Shown piece by piece: positions 25,829 to 33,578 of a stretch of 38,863 nt of DNA; the stretch's first letter is position 1; each line of letters opens with the position of its first letter. The notes under the pieces are model-generated. The model saw only the letters and a list, made by a program, of their open reading frames with translations. It ran no database searches and had not been told where the DNA came from. A program made the position numbers and the translations under genes. The DNA is from Palsa-661 sp035535015 (GTDB lineage Bacteria; Actinomycetota; Acidimicrobiia; Acidimicrobiales; UBA8190), in the NCBI GenBank assembly GCA_035535015.1, contig DATLQU010000031.1:1-38863 (forward strand), written 5' to 3'.

Positions 25829-25841
25829 GCCCGTGACCTTA
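25829..25841 (-). promoter_or_regulatory. Leaderless promoter of the MaoC-like gene (TAAGGT)
   Basis: On the minus strand TAAGGT (25841-25836) is followed by 7 nt and the ATG. No ribosome site is present. Confidence 0.5.
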
Positions 25842-25848
25842 CGCCGGG

Positions 25849-25876
25849 CACCTGCCGCCGGTCACCTGCCGCCGGT
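25849..25876. repeat. 14-bp tandem duplication
   Basis: CACCTGCCGCCGGT occurs at 25849-25862 and again at 25863-25876, in the short gap between the membrane protein stop and the MaoC promoter. It contains no start or stop overlap. Confidence 0.85.
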
Positions 25877-25885
25877 CGACTTGTC

Positions 25886-26239
25886 TCAGTGAAACCAGAT
25901 CTTCTCGTACTCGCGGCTCTGGGTGTGCAGGAAGAGAGCCAGCAGCACCACGGCGAAGAGCAGGGTCAGGAGAATGGCGAAGCCGCCGATCAGCAGGATG
26001 TAGAGGTCCACGATCAGGTTCAGCCCGGCCAGGGCCACCCCGAGCCGGTAGCCCCACCTCTTCTCGTTGGCCACCCCGAACCCGGCGGCCCCCAGGCCGA
26101 GCGGGATCAGCGCCGCCACCGGGTACGAACCGAGCAGCAGGCCGATCAGCCCGAACACGGCCGTCAGGTAGCAGAGCATCACCGCCCCCTGCAGCGTCTG
26201 GGGCTGTGATCCGTCGAACCAGTGGCGATCGTCGGCCAT
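25886..26239 (-). CDS. Small membrane protein, three helices
   Basis: 117 residues from the ATG at 26239. Hydrophobic segments at about 20-42, 45-60 and 72-105, and a short charged C-terminus (QSREYEKIWFH). The N-terminus has ADDRHWFDGSQPQTLQGAVMLCYL. No family is recognised. Gene order (convergent overlap-free, divergent from the VIT1-like gene by 74 bp) and regular codon use support it as real. The function is unknown. Confidence 0.75.
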   Translation of the reverse strand: MADDRHWFDGSQPQTLQGAVMLCYLTAVFGLIGLLLGSYPVAALIPLGLGAAGFGVANEKRWGYRLGVALAGLNLIVDLYILLIGGFAILLTLLFAVVLLALFLHTQSREYEKIWFH

Positions 26240-26300
26240 CGGGCCATTCTTGCAGCCGACGACCACCCCGCACCGGTCACAGCGGGGCCCATACGGCCAT

Positions 26301-26313
26301 TACCCTGGACCAC
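26301..26313 (+). promoter_or_regulatory. Leaderless promoter of the VIT1-like gene (TACCCT)
   Basis: TACCCT (26301-26306) then 7 nt then the GTG at 26314. This decides between that GTG and a longer frame beginning at 26206 that would overlap the divergent gene. Confidence 0.5.
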
Positions 26314-27117
26314 GTGCACGCCGCCGAGCACGCCTCCGGCCCACCCACCGATCGTCGCCTCCCGATCCCTTCCGAGCGCCGGGACAGGAGTTCGTCACGC
26401 CACCCCTCGGCCACGGCCCACCCCGATCACCATCACCGCAGCGTCCAGGGGGGCAGCGCCCGGGCGGCCGTCTTCGGCGTCAGTGACGGCCTCGTCACCA
26501 ACGTCTCTCTCATCCTCGGTATCGCCGGCGCCCACCCCGCCGCCGGTGTCGTCCGACTGGCCGGCGTGGCCGGCCTGGTGGCCGGCGCCTTCTCCATGGC
26601 CTCAGGGGAGTACGTCTCCATGCGGGCCCAGACCGAGCTCTTCGAGCGCGAGCTGGCCCTCGAGACCCACGAGCTGCGCACCCGCCCCGAGGGCGAGCGC
26701 CGCGAGCTCGTCCGCATCTACGAGAGCCGCGGCGTGGAGCCCGAAGTGGCGGGCCACCTGGCCACGGAGATGATGCGCACGCCCGAGCTGGCCCTCGAGA
26801 CCCACGCCCGGGAGGAGCTCGGCATCAATCCGAACGCCCTGGGATCGCCGGTCAAGGCGGCCGGCTCCTCTTTCGCCACCTTCGCCCTCGGCGCCCTGCT
26901 GCCCTTGATCCCCTGGTTGATCACCCACGGCACGGATGCCGTGGTGGCCTCGATCGTGGTGGCGGCCGTGGCCGCCGTCGCCGTCGGCGCCGCTCTGGCC
27001 GCCTTCACCCATCGTTCCTGGTGGTGGTCGGCCGCCCGCCAGCTCGGCATATCGGCCGTGGCCGCGGCGGTGACCTACGGCATCGGCACCGCCGTGGGCG
27101 TCTCGACCGGCCACTGA
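26314..27117 (+). CDS. VIT1/CCC1-family transporter
   Basis: 267 residues. After a basic, His-rich N-terminus (HPDHHHRS, about 35-42) come two helices with ARAAVFGVSDGLVTNVSLILG and GLVAGAFSMASGEYVSMRAQ, a charged cytoplasmic domain (ELALETHELRTRPEGERREL) and three C-terminal helices. These are the signature motifs of the Fe2+/Mn2+ vacuolar-type transporters, which in bacteria export iron or manganese. The His cluster could bind metal. The longer upstream frame was rejected because a TACCCT hexamer sits 7 nt before the GTG at 26314. Confidence 0.92.
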   Translation: MHAAEHASGPPTDRRLPIPSERRDRSSSRHPSATAHPDHHHRSVQGGSARAAVFGVSDGLVTNVSLILGIAGAHPAAGVVRLAGVAGLVAGAFSMASGEYVSMRAQTELFERELALETHELRTRPEGERRELVRIYESRGVEPEVAGHLATEMMRTPELALETHAREELGINPNALGSPVKAAGSSFATFALGALLPLIPWLITHGTDAVVASIVVAAVAAVAVGAALAAFTHRSWWWSAARQLGISAVAAAVTYGIGTAVGVSTGH

Positions 27118-27118
27118 C

Positions 27119-27132
27119 CTCTCGATCGAGAG
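27119..27132. terminator. Palindrome between convergent genes
   Basis: CTCTCGATCGAGAG is a perfect 14-bp palindrome in the 30-bp gap between the VIT1-like and mshD-like genes. It could act as a weak bidirectional terminator. Confidence 0.35.
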
Positions 27133-27147
27133 TGTGACCCACCCTCT

Positions 27148-28062
27148 TCACGCGGCCGGCGCCACGTCCCCCGTGTAGGCGCGGTCGACATGGTCGACCT
27201 CGAAGCCGAGCTGCCGGTACAGGCCGACGGCGGGCTCGTTGGCGGCATCGACGTACAGCATGCCCAGGGTCAGCCCTCGACCGGCCAGGTAATCGAGGCC
27301 GGCCACCACGAGGGCCCGGCCGAGCCCGAGGCCCTGGAAGTCGGGGTCGACCGAGATGACATAGATCTCACCCAGCTTGGGCTCTTCGTCGCGGTGCACC
27401 TTGGTCCAGCACGACGCCGCCAGCCGCCCCTCACGCTCGTGGAGCAGGAAGCCATCGGGGTCGAACCACGATTCCGCCTCACGTTCGAGCAGGGTGTCCA
27501 GACTCCAGTCGCCCTGCTCGGGGTGCGAGGCGAAGGCCCGGTTGTTCACCGTCAACCACGCCGCCTCGTCCCGGCCCGGCGCGAAGCGACGCGTCTGCAC
27601 ACGGATCTGATCGTCGTCGAGCGGCAGCGGACGTCGCATCTGGAAGAGGTCGCGCCCGCGTCCGAGCCCCGAGACTTCGGCCATGGCGTCGGTCTCGGCC
27701 GTGGGCTTGGGCACCCAGAGGTGCACGTGCCCACCGCCCAGCCGGCGGACCTCGCCCAGTGCGGCGTCGAGAAGGCTCGTCCCCACCGTCTGACCCTCGC
27801 CGCGGTGATCGGGCCGTATCACGACCTCGACGCCCCAGGTGTTGTGGCCCCGGCTCAGCTGGGCGTAACCGATCAACGGGCCCTCCGAGCCCTCACGAGC
27901 GACGAAGCCGGCGAATCCCGTCCGTCCGCCGTGGACGAGGTCCAACCACTTGTGCTCGCCCAGGGGTCGATGGCCGTCGGCCACCGTGACCTCATGGAGC
28001 AGCTCCGACACCTCGGCGATGTCGGTCTCGCCCATCCGTCGCTTCACTTCGACCTGATGCAC
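27148..28062 (-). CDS. mshD: Mycothiol synthase-like tandem GNAT acetyltransferase
   Basis: 304 residues, two GNAT domains. The N-terminal one (about 15-140) has VEVVIRPDHRGEGQTVGTSLL and the C-terminal one (about 150-295) has YVISVDPDFQGLGLGRALV and LYVDAANEPAVGLYRQLGFEVDHVDRAY, the acetyl-CoA-binding pattern. MshD acetylates the cysteinyl amine in the last step of mycothiol synthesis, an actinobacterial marker. Start GTG at 28062 because TAGCGT lies exactly 7 nt upstream; GTG 28071 and ATG 28035 are alternatives. Some actinobacterial GNAT pairs of similar shape are not MshD, so the name is likely rather than certain. Confidence 0.85.
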   Translation of the reverse strand: MHQVEVKRRMGETDIAEVSELLHEVTVADGHRPLGEHKWLDLVHGGRTGFAGFVAREGSEGPLIGYAQLSRGHNTWGVEVVIRPDHRGEGQTVGTSLLDAALGEVRRLGGGHVHLWVPKPTAETDAMAEVSGLGRGRDLFQMRRPLPLDDDQIRVQTRRFAPGRDEAAWLTVNNRAFASHPEQGDWSLDTLLEREAESWFDPDGFLLHEREGRLAASCWTKVHRDEEPKLGEIYVISVDPDFQGLGLGRALVVAGLDYLAGRGLTLGMLYVDAANEPAVGLYRQLGFEVDHVDRAYTGDVAPAA

Positions 28063-28116
28063 CCCGGGCACGCTACCGTCGCCGGCCCGGCCCCACGACT
28101 GGGTAACCTCGGCTGA
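28063..28116. promoter_or_regulatory. Back-to-back leaderless promoters of mshD and nth
   Basis: Minus strand TAGCGT (28075-28070) lies 7 nt before the mshD GTG. Plus strand TAACCT (28104-28109) lies 7 nt before the nth GTG. The 54-bp gap therefore holds two divergent promoters whose -10 boxes are about 30 bp apart, and neither gene has a ribosome site. Confidence 0.5.
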
Positions 28117-28842
28117 GTGGCCGCCCCCCGTAGCCTCCGCGGCCGGGCTCGGGAGGTCTCGGCCCGACTGGCGCTCGAGTATCCGGGTTCGCCCACGGAG
28201 CTCTGCGCCCTGCGCTACGGGAGCCCGTTCCAGCTCCTGGCGGCCACCATCCTGTCGGCCCAGAGCACCGACCTGAGGGTGAACACCGTCACCCCGGCCC
28301 TCTTCGCCACCTACGGCACCCCGGAGGACCTGGCGGCGGCGCCGGCCGAGGCCGTCGAGGAGATCGTCCGCTCGACGGGGTTCTTCCGGGCCAAGTCCCG
28401 CAGTCTCCTCGGCATGGCGGGGGCCATCGTCGACCGCTTCCAGGGCCAGGTGCCGTCGGAGATGCAGGACCTCGTCACCCTGCCCGGCGTGGGCCGCAAG
28501 ACGGCCAATGTCGTGCGCAGCGTCGCCCTCGGTCTTCCCGGTCTCCCGGTGGACACCCATGTCGGCCGGATCGTCCGCCGCCTGGGGCTCACCGAGCAGA
28601 CGGATCCCGTGCGGGTCGAGACGGAGATCTGCGCCCTTCTCCCCCCGGCCGATTGGGGCACCTTCTCCCTCCGCCTCATCCTCCACGGACGCTCCGTCTG
28701 CCCGGCCCGGAAACCCCGGTGCGAAAGCTGCCTCCTGGCCGATATCTGCCCGTCCTCCACGGTCCCGCTACGTCGGGCGCCCCCGGCGGCACGGTCCCGG
28801 GCTCCGAAGCCCCGTCCACCGGCCCAACCCCGCAAGACCTGA
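28117..28842 (+). CDS. nth: Endonuclease III
   Basis: DNA glycosylase/AP lyase that removes oxidised pyrimidines in base excision repair. 241 residues: PFQLLAATILSAQSTD, helix-hairpin-helix LPGVGRKTANVV with catalytic K128, and VDTHVGRIVRRLG with D146. A [4Fe-4S] cluster is bound by C195, C202, C205 and C211 (C-X6-C-X2-C-X5-C). The last 30 residues are an unstructured basic Pro/Arg tail. Start at the GTG after TAACCT. It is divergent from mshD. Confidence 0.97.
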   Translation: MAAPRSLRGRAREVSARLALEYPGSPTELCALRYGSPFQLLAATILSAQSTDLRVNTVTPALFATYGTPEDLAAAPAEAVEEIVRSTGFFRAKSRSLLGMAGAIVDRFQGQVPSEMQDLVTLPGVGRKTANVVRSVALGLPGLPVDTHVGRIVRRLGLTEQTDPVRVETEICALLPPADWGTFSLRLILHGRSVCPARKPRCESCLLADICPSSTVPLRRAPPAARSRAPKPRPPAQPRKT

Positions 28843-28963
28843 CCGGGAGGCGCCCGGACACGTTGTGGGGATGTTGTGCCCTGCCGCCGGGAAGATCGGG
28901 ACGAACCGTGCTGTTCTAGAAGGAGCCGGAACCGGTTCCCGCCACCTGGTTTCGGAAGAGCGC

Positions 28964-29020
28964 GATCGGGATCCGCCGCCCGATCCGCTCGCACGACGGC
29001 GCCCTCCGGGGCGCCGTCGT
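28964..29020 (+). terminator. Two tandem hairpins after nth
   Basis: First stem GATCGGG (28964-28970) / CCCGATC (28979-28985). Second stem ACGACGGCGCC (28993-29003) / GGCGCCGTCGT (29010-29020), perfect 11 bp, 6-nt loop. They lie 120-180 bp after the nth stop. No T-tract. Confidence 0.5.
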
Positions 29021-29130
29021 CGCGTGTACGTGAAACGTCCCGCCCCGCCCGACGTTGTATGACCGACGGCTCCGGCCGTCAATCTTGATAATTGACAGTG
29101 CCCACACCATGAGCGAGGCTGGAAGAATCC

Positions 29131-29144
29131 TGACATCCGTGTCA
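29131..29144. promoter_or_regulatory. Dyad TGACATCCGTGTCA upstream of the secreted gene
   Basis: Perfect 5-4-5 inverted repeat about 40 bp before the ATG at 29186 and 34 bp after TTGACA. The position suits an operator overlapping the transcription start. No regulator family is assigned. Confidence 0.3.
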
Positions 29145-29185
29145 GGCATCAGGTCATGGCTCACAAACGCGTCTGGGGGACCAAG

Positions 29186-29641
29186 ATGACTCACGTTCGT
29201 CTGTACCGAGTGCTGGCCGCGGCAAGCGCGCTGGTATTTGTCGGAGCCGTGGGGGGTGCTCTTCCAGCCTCGGCCAAGAAGGCTCCCAAGCCCAAGCTCG
29301 TCTACACACCGAAGAAGCCCCTGGTGAACGGGACAGTTGTCACGGTAAGTGGTTCAGGATTCACTGCAAATGATTCGTTGTACGTCGGCCAGTGTGTCAC
29401 CGCCGACCAGAGCCTGACCGGCGGGGGCTGCAACATCAACGGCTTCCAGCCGGTGACGGTCTCGGGAACGGGAACGTTCAGCGGGGTCCAGGTCACACTG
29501 ATCACCGGTCAGATCGGGGTGGACCCCGGGACGTGTGGCACGACGAAGCAGGACGCCAAGGCCTGCTCCCTGAGCGCCGGCAATGCGTCGGGCGGGGACT
29601 CGAAGCAGGTCAAGATCAAGTTCACGATCCCGAAGAAGTAG
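29186..29641 (+). CDS. Secreted neocarzinostatin-like protein
   Basis: 151 residues from the ATG at 29186 (GGGGGA 5 nt upstream). An in-frame ATG at 29156 would add ten residues before a standard signal peptide, so it is less likely. Signal peptide 1-30 ends PASA. The mature domain has VNGTVVTVSGSGFTANDSLY, VGQC, GGGCNINGFQPVTVSGTGTF, GTCGTTKQDAKACSLSAGNA and a final KIKFTIPKK strand. The Cys and strand order follows the neocarzinostatin-type Ig fold (PF00960), which binds chromophores in antibiotic producers, but here no enediyne genes accompany it. It is probably a free exported module. Strong hairpins follow the stop. Confidence 0.85.
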   Translation: MTHVRLYRVLAAASALVFVGAVGGALPASAKKAPKPKLVYTPKKPLVNGTVVTVSGSGFTANDSLYVGQCVTADQSLTGGGCNINGFQPVTVSGTGTFSGVQVTLITGQIGVDPGTCGTTKQDAKACSLSAGNASGGDSKQVKIKFTIPKK

Positions 29642-29660
29642 CGGTCGCCAGCGGTCGCCA
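29641..29660 (+). repeat. 10-bp duplication after the secreted gene stop
   Basis: GCGGTCGCCA at 29641-29650 and again at 29651-29660, starting at the last base of the stop codon. Confidence 0.8.
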
Positions 29661-29671
29661 GAATCAGCCAA

Positions 29672-29695
29672 GCCCGTTGCCTTTCTGCAACGGGC
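29672..29695 (+). terminator. Terminator hairpin
   Basis: GCCCGTTGC (29672-29680) and GCAACGGGC (29687-29695) form a perfect 9-bp stem with the loop CTTTCT, 31 bp after the stop. Confidence 0.6.
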
Positions 29696-29705
29696 CCCGG
29701 GAAGT

Positions 29706-29745
29706 GACGGCCTGCCCAGCATCATGGGGTGCTGGGCAGGCCGTC
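29706..29745 (+). terminator. Perfect 16-bp-stem hairpin
   Basis: Positions 29706-29721 (starting GACGGCCTGCCC) are the exact reverse complement of 29730-29745, with an 8-nt loop. It is the longest perfect inverted repeat noticed in the window. It stands between two exported-protein genes and follows another hairpin by 10 bp. A terminator or an mRNA-stabilising element is likely. There is no T-tract. Confidence 0.65.
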
Positions 29746-29800
29746 CCCACCGCGCCGGGCCGAGGAGAGAAGGTCCCGGCATGAGGAAGAGGGGGACGAG

Positions 29801-30799
29801 GTGAGAGGGTCGAGGCTCCTGGCGCGGCGTCTGGGGGTCTTCGGTCTGGGCTCGCTCGTCGTCGGCGCCGTCCTGCTCGGTTCGGGGGTCACGGTCTCGG
29901 CCCACAACGCCGCCGGCGCCGCCGTGGCGCCGCAAAAGAAGAAGCCACCCCCCTCGTCGACACCCTCGACCACACCGACGACGATGCCCACCACCACCAC
30001 CAGTACGGCGCCCCTCCCCCCGTGTACCCCGGCGCCGACGACGGCCACCGGAGTGAACACGACGGTCACGCCCAACACGACGGCCACCCTGACCATGGAC
30101 CCGGGGACCTGCATCGTGGACGGCACGGTCGTCAGCCTGACCGGCTCCGGATTCGTCGACGGGGCGCTCGGTGTCTTCCTCGAATGCAACAGTGACTCGA
30201 GCCAGCCCACGGCGACGTCCAATGACATTCCCGTGAGCTGCACCAGCGTGTCCTCGTCGCAGGGCCCGGGAATCGTCAAATTGAGCCCCACCGGGACGGT
30301 GGGCCCCGACAACTTCACCGTGAAGGAAGGCACCGTCGGACCCCCCTGCGCCCCGAGCTGCGTCGGAGCGCTGACCGACAGTTCCGGCGGAAGCTCGTTC
30401 GCCGACGCCGCCCGTTACCCCTGCCCGCCGACGCCGGCCCAGCAGGCGGCGGGGGACACCTGCGAAGTCCTGTTCGGCGACAGCAGCGGCGACGCCGTCA
30501 TCGTTCCCATCAGCTTCAACGTGGCTGTGCCGCCACCGCCGGCCACCGTCTCCACGGCGGCCCCGACATCTCCGAGCGGCTCGGGGGCGACCCCCGCCCC
30601 GGCGGCCAAGGCCACGTCGACCAAGGCGTCGACCGCTGCCCTGGCCTTCACCGGCCCCGGCCCCGGCCTCGTGTGGCTGGCCGTGGCGGGCGCCGTGTTG
30701 ATGGTCCTGGGGTTGCTGGCCCTGGCCGTGGTGGACCAGCCCCGCCGCACACTGCGGGTGGTGGCCAAGCGGGCGGCTCGATCACGGCCCTCGCCGTAA
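29801..30799 (+). CDS. Cell-wall-anchored neocarzinostatin-like protein with LAFTG signal
   Basis: 332 residues from the GTG at 29801 (a purine-rich GAGGGGGA lies just upstream). Signal peptide or N-terminal anchor 1-35, then a Pro/Thr-rich linker (about 45-80). One Ig-like module (about 95-245) has CIVDGTVVSLTGSGFVDGAL, GVFLECN, VSC and YPCPPTPAQQAAGDTCEVLFGD, the same block as in the protein at 10691. The C-terminus has LAFTG at 281-285, a hydrophobic stretch and a basic tail (RRTLRVVAKRAARSR), a class E sortase-type signal. A 7-codon ORF at 29781-29804 overlaps its start. Likely surface-exposed; ligand unknown. Confidence 0.87.
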   Translation: MRGSRLLARRLGVFGLGSLVVGAVLLGSGVTVSAHNAAGAAVAPQKKKPPPSSTPSTTPTTMPTTTTSTAPLPPCTPAPTTATGVNTTVTPNTTATLTMDPGTCIVDGTVVSLTGSGFVDGALGVFLECNSDSSQPTATSNDIPVSCTSVSSSQGPGIVKLSPTGTVGPDNFTVKEGTVGPPCAPSCVGALTDSSGGSSFADAARYPCPPTPAQQAAGDTCEVLFGDSSGDAVIVPISFNVAVPPPPATVSTAAPTSPSGSGATPAPAAKATSTKASTAALAFTGPGPGLVWLAVAGAVLMVLGLLALAVVDQPRRTLRVVAKRAARSRPSP

Positions 30800-30815
30800 G
30801 GGGGCGCTGCAGAGC

Positions 30816-31034
30816 TCAGCGCCCCCGGAGCCGAGGGGTCGTGAGCCGCCCGAGTCGCCGCACCGCCCCCCGTAACGCCCTCTCCACGGCGAAGAGTTCG
30901 GACGCCGTCTCGTCGTCGTGGTCCGTCGCCGCCTGGTCGGCGATGGCGACGAGCCGTCGTGTCAGTTCGTCGAGGGCAGTGGCCACGGAGGACAGCTCGG
31001 CGCGCGGTGCGGGCATCGGAAGATGATGTCGCAT
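30816..31034 (-). CDS. Small helical protein divergent from hisD
   Basis: 72 residues from the ATG at 31034; a second ATG at 31016 gives 66. The sequence is one or two amphipathic helices (ELSSVATALDELTRRLVAIA, ETASELFAVERALRGAVRRL) with a basic end. No family is recognised. TATCGC lies 7 nt before the first ATG, weakly supporting that start. A longer frame running into hisD is a shadow. Regular heptad-like Leu/Ala spacing makes it plausible as a real small protein, but evidence is limited. Confidence 0.5.
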   Translation of the reverse strand: MRHHLPMPAPRAELSSVATALDELTRRLVAIADQAATDHDDETASELFAVERALRGAVRRLGRLTTPRLRGR

Positions 31035-31128
31035 CGCCGGTGCGATAGCGACCCGCCTTCTCCCCCGGCGCCCGGCAGGAGACGGCCAGGGCGGAAGGGC
31101 CCCGGGCCCCGGGTACGATTGCCTCCCC

Positions 31129-32475
31129 GTGCTCCTCACCCCGCTCGATCTCCGTGGCCTGTCGGTGCCCGAGCTGACGAGGGCCGTGCCCGGCCTGCCG
31201 GTGGAGGCGGCCTTCCCGTCGTCCGAGGTCCGGGCCATCCTCGATCTCGTGCGCCACGGGGGTGACGCTGCCCTGCGCGACCTGACCCGACGATTCGACG
31301 GGGTCGTGGTCGACGCCCTGCGTGTCGACCACGAGGAGATCTCGGCCGCCATCGAGGCCATCGCCCCCGACCTGCGGGCCGCCCTCGAGCTGGCCTACGG
31401 GCGCATACTGGCCTACCACCGCCACGAGCCGGCACCGGTGGGGACGTTCGAGCTGGACGGCGTCACCGTCAGGCACCTCGTCCGTCCGGTGCGCCGGGCC
31501 GGTCTCTACGCGCCGGGTGGCCGGGCCCGGTATCCCTCCACCGTTCTCATGGGCGCGGCGCCGGCCCGGGTGGCGGGCGTGGACGAGATCGTCCTGTGCG
31601 TGCCTCCCGGGAGCGACGGCCATATCGCCACCGAGACCCTGGCGGCGGCGGCCATCGCCGGAATAGACGAGGTCTACCGGGTCGGAGGGGCCCAGGCGGT
31701 GGCGGCCATGGCCTTCGGCACCGAGACCATCCGCCCCGTGGACGTGATCGCGGGCCCCGGCAATCGCTACGTGGCCGAGGCCAAGCGGCAGGTGGCGGGT
31801 GTCGTGGGGGTGCCGGCGGCCTTCGCCGGCCCCTCCGAAGTCGTGGTCCTGGCCGACGCGTCCACCCCCGTCGACTGGGCCGCCATCGACATCGTGGTCC
31901 AGGCCGAGCACGGACCCGACGGCCTGGCCTGGTTGATCACCTGGTCACCTTCTCTGGCCGATGCGGTCAGCGCGGCGGTGGAGGATCTGGTGGCCCGCTC
32001 ACCGAGGCGGGCGGAGCTCGAGGCCACCCTGGGATCGGGTGGCTACGCCGTTCTCGTCGACGGCCCGGCCGAAGCCATGCTGGTGGCCAACGTGGTGGCG
32101 CCCGAGCACCTGGAGATCCTGACCGCCGAGGCCGAATCGCTTCTCCCCCTGGTGCGTAGCGCCGGAGCGGTCTTCCTCGGCCCCTACGCGCCGGCCAGCG
32201 TGGGTGACTATCTGGCCGGTCCCAACCATGTCCTGCCCACCTCCCGCACCGCCCGCTTCGCCTCGGCTCTGCGCGTCGACGATTTCCGGACCCACATCCA
32301 CGCCGTCTCTCTCGACGGTGACGCCCTGTCTCGTCTGACACCCCACGTGGTGGCTATGGCCGAGGCCGAAGGCCTTGCGGCCCATGGCGAATCCGTCCGA
32401 CGGCGTCTCGACCCCGACCCGGTGCGCGTGACCGATGGTCACAGGGAGGCGGCCGACGCCGACGGGGACCCATGA
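31129..32475 (+). CDS. hisD: Histidinol dehydrogenase
   Basis: Last two oxidations of histidine synthesis, histidinol to histidine. 448 residues. Zinc ligands are expected at Q258 and H261 (IVVQAEHG), catalytic Glu-His pair E326-H327 in VVAPEHLEIL, and AGPSEVVVLAD, AGLYAPGG and GPNHVLPTSRTARF are all present. Start GTG at 31129, 9 nt after TACGAT, so it probably heads the his operon. Its stop overlaps the hisC start (ATGA). hisG and hisE, needed for the first steps, are not in the window. Confidence 0.97.
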   Translation: MLLTPLDLRGLSVPELTRAVPGLPVEAAFPSSEVRAILDLVRHGGDAALRDLTRRFDGVVVDALRVDHEEISAAIEAIAPDLRAALELAYGRILAYHRHEPAPVGTFELDGVTVRHLVRPVRRAGLYAPGGRARYPSTVLMGAAPARVAGVDEIVLCVPPGSDGHIATETLAAAAIAGIDEVYRVGGAQAVAAMAFGTETIRPVDVIAGPGNRYVAEAKRQVAGVVGVPAAFAGPSEVVVLADASTPVDWAAIDIVVQAEHGPDGLAWLITWSPSLADAVSAAVEDLVARSPRRAELEATLGSGGYAVLVDGPAEAMLVANVVAPEHLEILTAEAESLLPLVRSAGAVFLGPYAPASVGDYLAGPNHVLPTSRTARFASALRVDDFRTHIHAVSLDGDALSRLTPHVVAMAEAEGLAAHGESVRRRLDPDPVRVTDGHREAADADGDP

Positions 32476-33578
32476 TGGAGCAACCTGTGACGGCACCCGA
32501 GGTGGCCGTGCGCGACGACCTCGCCGAGCTCACCGGTTACCACTCCCCCCAGGTGGACGTCGAGGTGCGGCTCAACACCAACGAGTCACCCTTCGCGCCC
32601 CCCGAGCAGTGGTTGGACGAACTGCGCGACGAGTTGGGACGCATCGCCTTCCACCGCTACCCCGACCGCGGTGCCACCGCCCTCCGAGCGGCACTGGCCG
32701 AGTTCCACGACGTCGAGATCGACCGCCTCTTCTGTGCCAACGGCTCGAACGAAGTGCTCCAGTGTCTCCTGCTCGCCTACGGCGGCACGGGCCGGACCGT
32801 GGCGCTGTTCGAACCGACCTATGCCCTTCACCGCCACATCGCCTCGCTCACGGCCACCAAGGTGGAGAGCGGATGGCGCGGAGCCGACTTCCGCCTCGAT
32901 CCCGATGTGGTCGACCGCGTGCTCGACCGGGCCCGCCCGACCATCACCTTCCTCTGCTCGCCCAACAACCCCACCGGGAGGACCGAAACCCCCGAGATGG
33001 TGCAGCACGTCCTGGACCGGGCGCCGGGGCTGGTGGTGGTGGACGAGGCCTACGGTCAATTCGCGCCGTCGAGCGCGCTGGAGCTGACCCGCCGCGCCGT
33101 CGCCGGCTCGAACCGCCTCGTCGTCCTCCGGACGTTCTCCAAGACCTGGTCGATGGCGGCCTGCCGGCTCGGCTACCTGGTGGCGGACCCCGCCGTCGTC
33201 CGGGCCTGCGAGGCGGTGGCCCTGCCCTACCACCTCGACGCCGTGACCCAGGCCGCCGGCCGGCTGGCTCTGCGCCACATGGGGGCGATGGAGCAGCGGG
33301 TGGCTCTTCTGAACGAGGAACGCGGTCGTATGGCCGCCGCCCTCGGAGACCTGCCGGTCGAGACCTGGCCGTCGGACGCCAACTTCATCTTGTTCCGGCC
33401 GACGGCCCGGCCGGCCCGGCGGGTGTGGGACGACCTGCTGGCGTCGTCCGTGCTCGTGCGAGACTGTTCCACATGGCCCGGGCTCGACGAGTGCCTGCGC
33501 GTGACGGTGGGAACCCCGGCGGAGAACACCCGCTTCCTCGCCGCTCTCCGCTCCAGTCTGACGGAGAAGGCGTCATGA
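32472..33578 (+). CDS. hisC: Histidinol-phosphate aminotransferase
   Basis: PLP-dependent class II aminotransferase making histidinol phosphate. 368 residues; the start ATG overlaps the hisD stop. LNTNESPF at the N-terminus, GSNEVLQ, SPNNPTG (163-169), DEAY with D191 and the PLP Lys K224 in TFSKTWSMAACRLGY. The final Arg of the family lies in CLRVTVGTPAEN. Its stop overlaps hisB. Confidence 0.96.
   Translation: MMEQPVTAPEVAVRDDLAELTGYHSPQVDVEVRLNTNESPFAPPEQWLDELRDELGRIAFHRYPDRGATALRAALAEFHDVEIDRLFCANGSNEVLQCLLLAYGGTGRTVALFEPTYALHRHIASLTATKVESGWRGADFRLDPDVVDRVLDRARPTITFLCSPNNPTGRTETPEMVQHVLDRAPGLVVVDEAYGQFAPSSALELTRRAVAGSNRLVVLRTFSKTWSMAACRLGYLVADPAVVRACEAVALPYHLDAVTQAAGRLALRHMGAMEQRVALLNEERGRMAAALGDLPVETWPSDANFILFRPTARPARRVWDDLLASSVLVRDCSTWPGLDECLRVTVGTPAENTRFLAALRSSLTEKAS

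Larger units (their letters stand above)
28843..29155. other. Gene-free region between nth and the secreted gene
   Basis: 313 bases without a supported gene. It contains two tandem GC-rich hairpins (28964-28985 and 28993-29020), a 12-bp palindrome GGAACCGGTTCC (28928-28939), a TTGACA (29092-29097) that could be a -35 box for the secreted gene, and the dyad TGACATCCGTGTCA (29131-29144). Confidence 0.5.

Noticed and set aside
27148..28686. 512-codon frame that would make a longer mshD product
   Set aside because: The extra N-terminal 208 residues are antisense to nth and low-complexity; the TAGCGT-spaced GTG at 28062 fits the GNAT fold.
29186..30799. Enediyne antibiotic cluster, suggested by neocarzinostatin-like proteins
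   Set aside because: No polyketide synthase, halogenase or resistance genes are present; the modules are on signal-peptide and sortase-type proteins, pointing to surface roles.
31035..31128. His leader peptide or T-box ahead of hisD
   Set aside because: No His-codon run, T-box motif or antiterminator pair was found in the short gap, and TACGAT lies 9 nt before the GTG.
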